From the NCBI RefSeq assembly GCF_016862375.1, contig NZ_BOMV01000051.1:62001-126000 (forward strand): a DNA stretch of 64,000 bases. Reading direction: 5' to 3'. This document shows, piece by piece, positions 59,614 through 64,000 of the stretch (position 1 is its first letter; each line of letters starts with the position of its first letter). Made by a program: the position numbers and the translations under genes. The DNA comes from Paractinoplanes rishiriensis (GTDB lineage: Bacteria; Actinomycetota; Actinomycetes; Mycobacteriales; Micromonosporaceae). Below the pieces are notes generated by a model. The model was not told the origin of the DNA, did not search any database, and saw only the letters and a program-made list of their open reading frames with translations.

Positions 59614-60302
59614 ACGGTTCCCATGCCGGCGCGGCGGCGTAGCGCCTGCAGGTCGGTGACCACGATGCGGCGGCCCTCGGTGCGTAGCCAGCCGCGGCTC
59701 GCGAATGAGCCGATCGCCTGGTTGACGCTCTGCCGGGAGCCGCCGGCCATCTCGGCCAGCTGGCTCTGGTTGAGCTCGATCGTGATCATCGGTGCCTGGC
59801 TCTCGCCGGCCAGCCGGACCAGCGTCTTGGCCACCCGGCCGGGCAGGTCCAGGAAGACGTGGTCGGTGTTCTGCTCGGTCAGCCGGCGGATCAGCGCGCC
59901 CACCGACCGCATCACCGCGTCGAGGATGCGCGGGTTGGCGTGCACCAGGTCGATGAACGCGGCCCGGGACAGGGTCAGGGCCTGGCAGTCCTCGATGGCC
60001 TCGGCGGACGCGCTGCGCGCCGAAGCGTCCAGAAGGGACACTTCGCCGAGCACGTCCGGCGGGCGGACCACGGTCAGCACCGCGCGTTCCCCGGTGGGCG
60101 CGGTACGGAAGATCGCGACGGCGCCGCGTTTCAGGATGATCAGGGACTCGCCGGGGTCGTGCTCGACGAAAATGATCTGTCCCTTGCGGTACGTGCGTGG
60201 AACCGCGGTGGCGATGACCCGCTGCCGAACGTCCGGCTCTAGGCCGGCGAACATTTCCACGCCGGTGAGCGCGTCGCCGGAATCCGGCAAACGATGGTCC
60301 AC
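59610..60302 (-). CDS. Crp/Fnr-family transcriptional regulator
   Basis: A 230-residue regulator with an N-terminal cyclic-nucleotide-binding fold (about 15-130; IIFVEHDPGESLIILKRGAVAIF, GEVSLLDASARSASAEA) and a C-terminal winged helix with ELNQSQLAEMAGGSRQSVNQ. The phosphate-binding region has GEVSLLD..RSASAEA, close to the cAMP-binding consensus, but FNR cysteines are absent. A GGGAGGGA site precedes GTG 60302. Targets are unknown. Confidence 0.9.
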   Translation of the reverse strand: MDHRLPDSGDALTGVEMFAGLEPDVRQRVIATAVPRTYRKGQIIFVEHDPGESLIILKRGAVAIFRTAPTGERAVLTVVRPPDVLGEVSLLDASARSASAEAIEDCQALTLSRAAFIDLVHANPRILDAVMRSVGALIRRLTEQNTDHVFLDLPGRVAKTLVRLAGESQAPMITIELNQSQLAEMAGGSRQSVNQAIGSFASRGWLRTEGRRIVVTDLQALRRRAGMGTV

Positions 60303-60541
60303 GGCGCAATCCCTCCCCCGGTGGGGACCGCGTCGGCGACCCGGCCAGCGTCGGCCCCACGACGCGAACGATCACTAATAGCACGAAGCAACACTCCGGC
60401 GCCATAAGCACGCAGGAAAGCTGCGACTGCCTCGTACGATCATGTCGTGCTGGTCGCTATCTGTAAACCTTTCGATCGCCAAGCGTGATTGTCGCCCATC
60501 CTGTCCGTCGAATTTGCCGGTTGTGTCGAGACAATCCCGCC

Positions 60542-61396
60542 GTGCCGGACGACGACCTTGTACGCGAAACCCTGCGGGACCAGTGGCATCTCCAGCCCAG
60601 TGAGTTCACCGCACTGCCCGCCGAGGTCATGTCCCACGGCTGGGAGATCACCGTGGGCCCCGACAAATACGTGTGCCGGCTCGCCGAGCCCAGCGCCCGG
60701 CAACCCGTGGAGGCCGGCCTGATGGCCGCCGAGCACCTGCGCGGCCGCCGCATCGTGGCCGGCGAGCCGGTGCGCACGCTCGGGGGCGGGCTGACCGCGC
60801 AGACCGCGGCCGGGGCGCTGGCCGTGCTGCGCCGGGTGCCGGGCCGGCCGCTCGTCGGGGGCGACCCGGTGGATCAGCAGTGGTGGGGGGACCGGCTGGG
60901 CGCCGTACACCGTGCTCTTCAAGGTTTTCATCATCCCGGCCTGCGACCCTGGCAGCTGCTCGATCCGGACGCGGCCCATCTCGACGCGGCACCATGGCTG
61001 CGCGCCGCGGTGGCCGACGCGGTCAGCGCCACCACCCGCCTCACCGTCACCGACCGCCTGACCTACGGGGTGCTGCACGGCGACCCGGCGCCGGCAAGCT
61101 TCGTGGTGGACGCCGGAACCGGACGGGCGGGCCTGCTCGACTGCGGGGCCAGCGGCGTCGGCCCGCTCGTCTACGACGTGGCCGCGGCCGTGGTCTACGC
61201 CGGCGGCCCGCGCCACGCCGCCGAACTGATCGACGGCTACCTCGCGGCCGGCCCGGTGCGCCGGGACGAACTCGACGCCGCCCTGCCGGTGCTGCTGCGG
61301 CTGCGCTGGGCGGTGCAGGCCGACCGGGCGGCCCGGCTGGGCTGCGCCGAGCCGCTGCAACGCGCGCGGGAGGCCCTGGAGTCAGCCCCAGGTTGA
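60542..61396 (+). CDS. Aminoglycoside/choline-kinase-like protein with altered catalytic motifs
   Basis: A 284-residue protein of the APH fold. The catalytic loop reads GVLHGDPAPASFVVD; in kinases of this group the last position of HGDxxxxN is Asn, here Ser. The metal motif is LLDCG instead of DFG or DWE. The N-lobe contains PAEVMSHGWEITVG. Start GTG 60542 is supported by GACAAT 6 nt upstream; an in-frame GTG at 60485 would add 19 residues. It could be an inactive or unusual kinase. Confidence 0.78.
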   Translation: MPDDDLVRETLRDQWHLQPSEFTALPAEVMSHGWEITVGPDKYVCRLAEPSARQPVEAGLMAAEHLRGRRIVAGEPVRTLGGGLTAQTAAGALAVLRRVPGRPLVGGDPVDQQWWGDRLGAVHRALQGFHHPGLRPWQLLDPDAAHLDAAPWLRAAVADAVSATTRLTVTDRLTYGVLHGDPAPASFVVDAGTGRAGLLDCGASGVGPLVYDVAAAVVYAGGPRHAAELIDGYLAAGPVRRDELDAALPVLLRLRWAVQADRAARLGCAEPLQRAREALESAPG

Positions 61397-61440
61397 CCCG
61401 TGGATGAGGCTGGTTGACCCATGGGTAAGGATGGTGGGCG

Positions 61441-61932
61441 ATGGGATACCGCTATTTTTACGACTGCGAGTTCATCGAGGACGGCACGGTCATCGACCTG
61501 GTCTCGATCGGCGTCGTCGACGAGTTCGGCCGTGAGTTCTACGCGGTCAGCACCGAATTCGACGACACCAAGGCGATTCCGTGGGTGCGCCGCAACGTCC
61601 TCGACAAGTTGCCGTCCCCCAGTGACAAGGCGTGGCGCTCCCGCGAGCGCATCCGCGACGACCTGCACGAGTTCCTGATGGAGCCGGTACGCGGGCGCCC
61701 CGGCGAGGCGATCGAGCTGTGGGCGTGGTTCGCCGCGTACGACCACGTGGCCCTCGCCCAGCTGTGGGGTGCCATGCCGGCCCTGCCCCGGGAGATCCCG
61801 CGCTTCACCAAGGATCTGCGCCAGCTCTGGGACGACCGCGGCCGGCCCACCCTGCCCACCATGACCGGCCGGCACGACGCCCTGGTCGACGCGAAGCACA
61901 ACCTCGCCCGCTGGCAGACCATGACCGGCTGA
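61441..61932 (+). CDS. DEDD 3'-5' exoribonuclease (Rv2179c-like)
   Basis: A 163-residue RNase T-fold enzyme. Asp and Glu are in YFYDCEFIEDG, a second acidic pair in AAYDHVALAQL, and the last His/Asp in RHDALVDAKHNLARW. It resembles M. tuberculosis Rv2179c, which degrades adenylated RNA. It is 44 bp downstream of the kinase-like gene. A short hairpin (about 61939-61952) follows the stop. Confidence 0.92.
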   Translation: MGYRYFYDCEFIEDGTVIDLVSIGVVDEFGREFYAVSTEFDDTKAIPWVRRNVLDKLPSPSDKAWRSRERIRDDLHEFLMEPVRGRPGEAIELWAWFAAYDHVALAQLWGAMPALPREIPRFTKDLRQLWDDRGRPTLPTMTGRHDALVDAKHNLARWQTMTG

Positions 61933-62140
61933 TCACCTGACCGGCTGGTCAGCAGGCCGGTGGGCATAGCCTGGGTGGGGGGCGCGCGAGCCCGGCTGGG
62001 ACGCGGCGGCTAAAGTGCGGTTGCGGCCCGCCCCGGGCCGGCAACGCTGCCGAAACTGCGCTTGTGGCGAACTCTGCGCTCCCTGGGGCTCGACGGGCTT
62101 TCTGCTTCTCGCATACCCGATCAGGGAGGACGAGCAAAAC
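61933..62140 (+). other. Upstream region of the phosphofructokinase gene
   Basis: 208 bp without a gene. It holds TAAAGT at 62011-62016 as a possible -10 box, and a small 7-bp hairpin (62024-62030 with 62034-62040) in the supposed leader. I see no riboswitch pattern. Confidence 0.4.
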
Positions 62141-63169
62141 ATGCGTATCGGCGTGCTCACCGGCGGCGGCGACTGCCCCGGTCTCAACGCGGTGATCCGG
62201 GCGGTGGTCCGCAAGGGTGTCGCCGCTTACGGTCACGAGTTCGTCGGCTTCCGCGACGGCTGGAAGGGCCCGCTGGAGGGTCTGACGAAGCCGCTCGGCA
62301 TCGCGGAGGTGCGGGGCATCCTGCCTCGTGGCGGCACGATCCTGGGTTCGTCCCGCACCAACCCGTTCAAGATCGACGGCGGGGTTGAGAAGATCAAGGC
62401 CAACCTGGCCGAGCAGGGCGTGGACGCGCTGGTGGCGATCGGCGGCGAGGACACCCTCGGCGTCGCCACCAAGCTCAACGACCTCGGCGTCAACGTGGTC
62501 GGCGTGCCCAAGACGATCGACAACGACCTGAACGCGACCGACTTCACGTTCGGTTTCGACACCGCGGTGAACATCGCCATGGAGGCGATCGACCGGCTGC
62601 ACACGACCGCCGAGTCGCACCACCGCACCCTGGTCGTCGAGGTAATGGGCCGGCACGCCGGCTGGATCGCGCTGCACGCCGGCCTGGCCGGTGGCGCCAA
62701 CGTGATCCTGCTGCCCGAGCGCAACTTCGACGTCGACCAGGTCGCCACGTACGTGACCAAGCGGTTCCAGGTCGAGTACGCCCCGATCGTGGTGGTCGCC
62801 GAGGGCGCCCAGCCGCTCGAGGGCCAGATGGTCCTGCACAACCAGGAGCTGGACGCGTTCGGCCACGTCCGCCTCGGCGGCATCGGCCAGTGGCTGGCCT
62901 CGCAGCTGGAGGAGAAGACCGGCAAGGAGGCCCGTACGGTCGTCCTCGGTCACATCCAGCGCGGCGGCACCCCGAGCGCGTTCGACCGGGTGCTCGCCAC
63001 CCGGTTCGGGCTGCAGGCGATTGACGCCGTCCACGAGGGCGATTTCGGTAAGATGATGGCGCTGCGGGGCACCGACATCGTCCGCGTGCCGCTCATCGAG
63101 GGCACCGGCGAGCTGAAGACCGTTCCGCTCTCCCGCTACGAAGAGGCCGAGGTCTTCTTCGGCAGCTGA
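62141..63169 (+). CDS. 6-phosphofructokinase, with residues of the pyrophosphate-dependent type
   Basis: Phosphorylates fructose-6-phosphate. The 342-residue protein starts MRIGVLTGGGDCPGLNA. It has catalytic Asp127 and Asp129 in TIDNDL and MGRHAGWIALHAG. At the two positions that discriminate phosphoryl donors it has Asp104 (GGEDT) and Lys124 (PKTID), as in the PPi-dependent Amycolatopsis enzyme, whereas ATP-dependent enzymes have Gly at both. Reversible PPi-dependent activity is therefore predicted. An AGGGAGGA site at 62122-62130 precedes the ATG. A hairpin follows. Confidence 0.93.
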   Translation: MRIGVLTGGGDCPGLNAVIRAVVRKGVAAYGHEFVGFRDGWKGPLEGLTKPLGIAEVRGILPRGGTILGSSRTNPFKIDGGVEKIKANLAEQGVDALVAIGGEDTLGVATKLNDLGVNVVGVPKTIDNDLNATDFTFGFDTAVNIAMEAIDRLHTTAESHHRTLVVEVMGRHAGWIALHAGLAGGANVILLPERNFDVDQVATYVTKRFQVEYAPIVVVAEGAQPLEGQMVLHNQELDAFGHVRLGGIGQWLASQLEEKTGKEARTVVLGHIQRGGTPSAFDRVLATRFGLQAIDAVHEGDFGKMMALRGTDIVRVPLIEGTGELKTVPLSRYEEAEVFFGS

Positions 63170-63188
63170 GACATCGGCTCAGGAAAGC

Positions 63189-63217
63189 AGAGGGGCGGCC
63201 GGCGCGGTCGCCCCTCT
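63189..63217 (+). terminator. Terminator between the phosphofructokinase gene and proC
   Basis: AGAGGGGCG (63189-63197) pairs with CGCCCCTCT (63209-63217); the loop can extend the stem inwards. A T-containing tail (TCTTCAT) follows. Confidence 0.7.
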
Positions 63218-63236
63218 TCTTCATAAAGAGGTAGAG

Positions 63237-64000
63237 ATGACCAAGCACAGTGTCGCCGTGATCGGCGCGGGCAAGCTCGGTGAGGTGGTCCTCTCCGGAC
63301 TGCTGCGGGCCGGCTGGCCGCCGCACCAGTTGCTGGCCACCACCCGGCGCCCGGAACGGGCCGCCGAGCTGTCCGAGAAGTACGGCATCCGGCCGGTGCT
63401 CAACCTCACCGCGGTCACCCAGGCCGACGTGCTGGCCGTGGCGGTCAAGCCGCAGGACGCCGCCAAGCTGCTCGAGGACTGGGGCATGAAGGTCCCGCCC
63501 GGCAAGCTCGTGGTCTCACTGTGCGCCGGCCTGCCGACCAGCTTCTTCACCGCGCGGCTGCCCGGCGGCATCCCGGTGGTGCGGGTGATGACCAACACCC
63601 CGGCGTTCGTCGACCAGGCGATGACGGTGATCTCGGCGGGCGCGTACGCGACTGAGGAGCACCTGGCCCTCACCGAGGAGATCTTCCAGCCGCTCGGCGC
63701 CACCCTGCGGGTGCCCGAGTCGCAGCAGGACGCGGTGACCGCGCTCTCCGGTTCCGGACCGGCCTACTTCTATCTGCTGGTCGAGGCGATGATCGACGCC
63801 GGCATCCTGCTCGGGTTGCCCCGCCAGGTGGCGCACGAGCTCGTGGTGCAGACCGCGATCGGCTCGGCGCAGATGCTGCGCGACTCCGGCGAGCACCCGG
63901 TCAAGCTGCGCGAGGCGGTCACCTCGCCGGCCGGCACCACCATCGCCGCGATCCACGAGCTGGAGAAGCACGGCGTCCGGGCGGCCTTCCTCACCGCACT
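63237..64000 (+). CDS. proC: Pyrroline-5-carboxylate reductase (cut by window edge)
   Basis: Last step of proline synthesis: NAD(P)H reduction of pyrroline-5-carboxylate. The visible 254 residues contain the Rossmann motif VIGAGKLGEVVLSGLLRAG, VAVKPQD, RVMTNTPAFV and the ProC signature beginning at QDAVTALSGSGPAYFYLLVE. GAGGTAGAG upstream is a weak ribosome site for ATG 63237. The C-terminus lies outside the window. Confidence 0.93.
   Translation, partial: MTKHSVAVIGAGKLGEVVLSGLLRAGWPPHQLLATTRRPERAAELSEKYGIRPVLNLTAVTQADVLAVAVKPQDAAKLLEDWGMKVPPGKLVVSLCAGLPTSFFTARLPGGIPVVRVMTNTPAFVDQAMTVISAGAYATEEHLALTEEIFQPLGATLRVPESQQDAVTALSGSGPAYFYLLVEAMIDAGILLGLPRQVAHELVVQTAIGSAQMLRDSGEHPVKLREAVTSPAGTTIAAIHELEKHGVRAAFLTA

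Overview
The window reads as chromosomal DNA of a high-GC actinobacterium, most likely of the Micromonosporaceae (Actinoplanes or Micromonospora type). The reasons are very high GC, strong third-position G/C codon bias, many GTG starts, a qcrCAB/ctaCEF respiratory cluster with a membrane-anchored diheme QcrC, actinobacterial families such as DUF3043 and DUF4395, and PimB'-type mannosyltransferase. From memory, the order of many genes follows the M. tuberculosis Rv2179c-Rv2215 stretch (pepA, gcvT, cobS/cobT, glycerate kinase, HesB, adoK, ctaC/ctaF, trpD, ctaE-qcrCAB, DEDD/GIY-YIG protein, pimB', SRPBCC protein, acyltransferase, exoribonuclease), so this looks like an old core region. I see no tRNA, rRNA, prophage, insertion sequence or CRISPR array. 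The genus assignment is inference.

Layout. 1-8.5 kb: the start of lpd, a small conserved gene, leucyl aminopeptidase, gcvT, cobS and a CobU-CobT-like fusion, a site-2-type protease and an aldo/keto reductase. 8.5-16.1 kb: a 1642-residue protein with a giant disordered repeat region ending in TPR-like and WG repeats, beside a two-permease/one-ATPase ABC transporter. 16.1-18.6 kb: an XRE-cupin regulator divergent from azlCD, and a DUF3043 protein. 18.6-26.2 kb: murA, nadA, glycerate kinase, HesB/ErpA, adenosine kinase, a small P-loop kinase, TusA and a cysteine desulfurase. 26.3-35 kb: respiratory genes ctaC-ctaF, a CtaG-like assembly factor and ctaE-qcrCAB, with trpD and a receiver-like gene between. 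35-44.8 kb: Lrp-type RAM protein, nucleotidyltransferase, NUDIX, a short RelA/SpoT homologue, a DEDD exonuclease/GIY-YIG fusion, NYN protein, M48 protease and PimB'. 44.9-52.5 kb: ABC exporter, thioredoxin plus DUF4395 pair, NarL-type two-component system, SRPBCC protein and an Ala/Lys-repeat protein. 52.5-64 kb: ROK glucokinase, EEP-family nuclease, flavin monooxygenase plus a hydrolase without its nucleophile, OtsA, acyltransferase, Crp regulator, kinase-like protein, exoribonuclease, a phosphofructokinase with PPi-type residues and the start of proC.

How the genes work together. The ctaC/F/E and qcrCAB genes give most of the bcc-aa3 supercomplex; ctaD is not here. TusA and the desulfurase overlap and probably form a sulfur relay. 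Glucokinase, PFK, OtsA and glycerate kinase touch central carbon flow. MurA, PimB' and the acyltransferase serve the envelope.

Points that stand out: about 20 genes have a -10-like hexamer exactly 6-7 nt before the start codon, the layout expected of leaderless mRNAs; several low-complexity coding repeats have a period of 18, 24 or 30 nt; two tandem duplications cover a stop codon; PFK carries Asp104 and Lys124; the CobT-like domain and two enzymes lack expected catalytic residues; and there are several clear intrinsic hairpin terminators.
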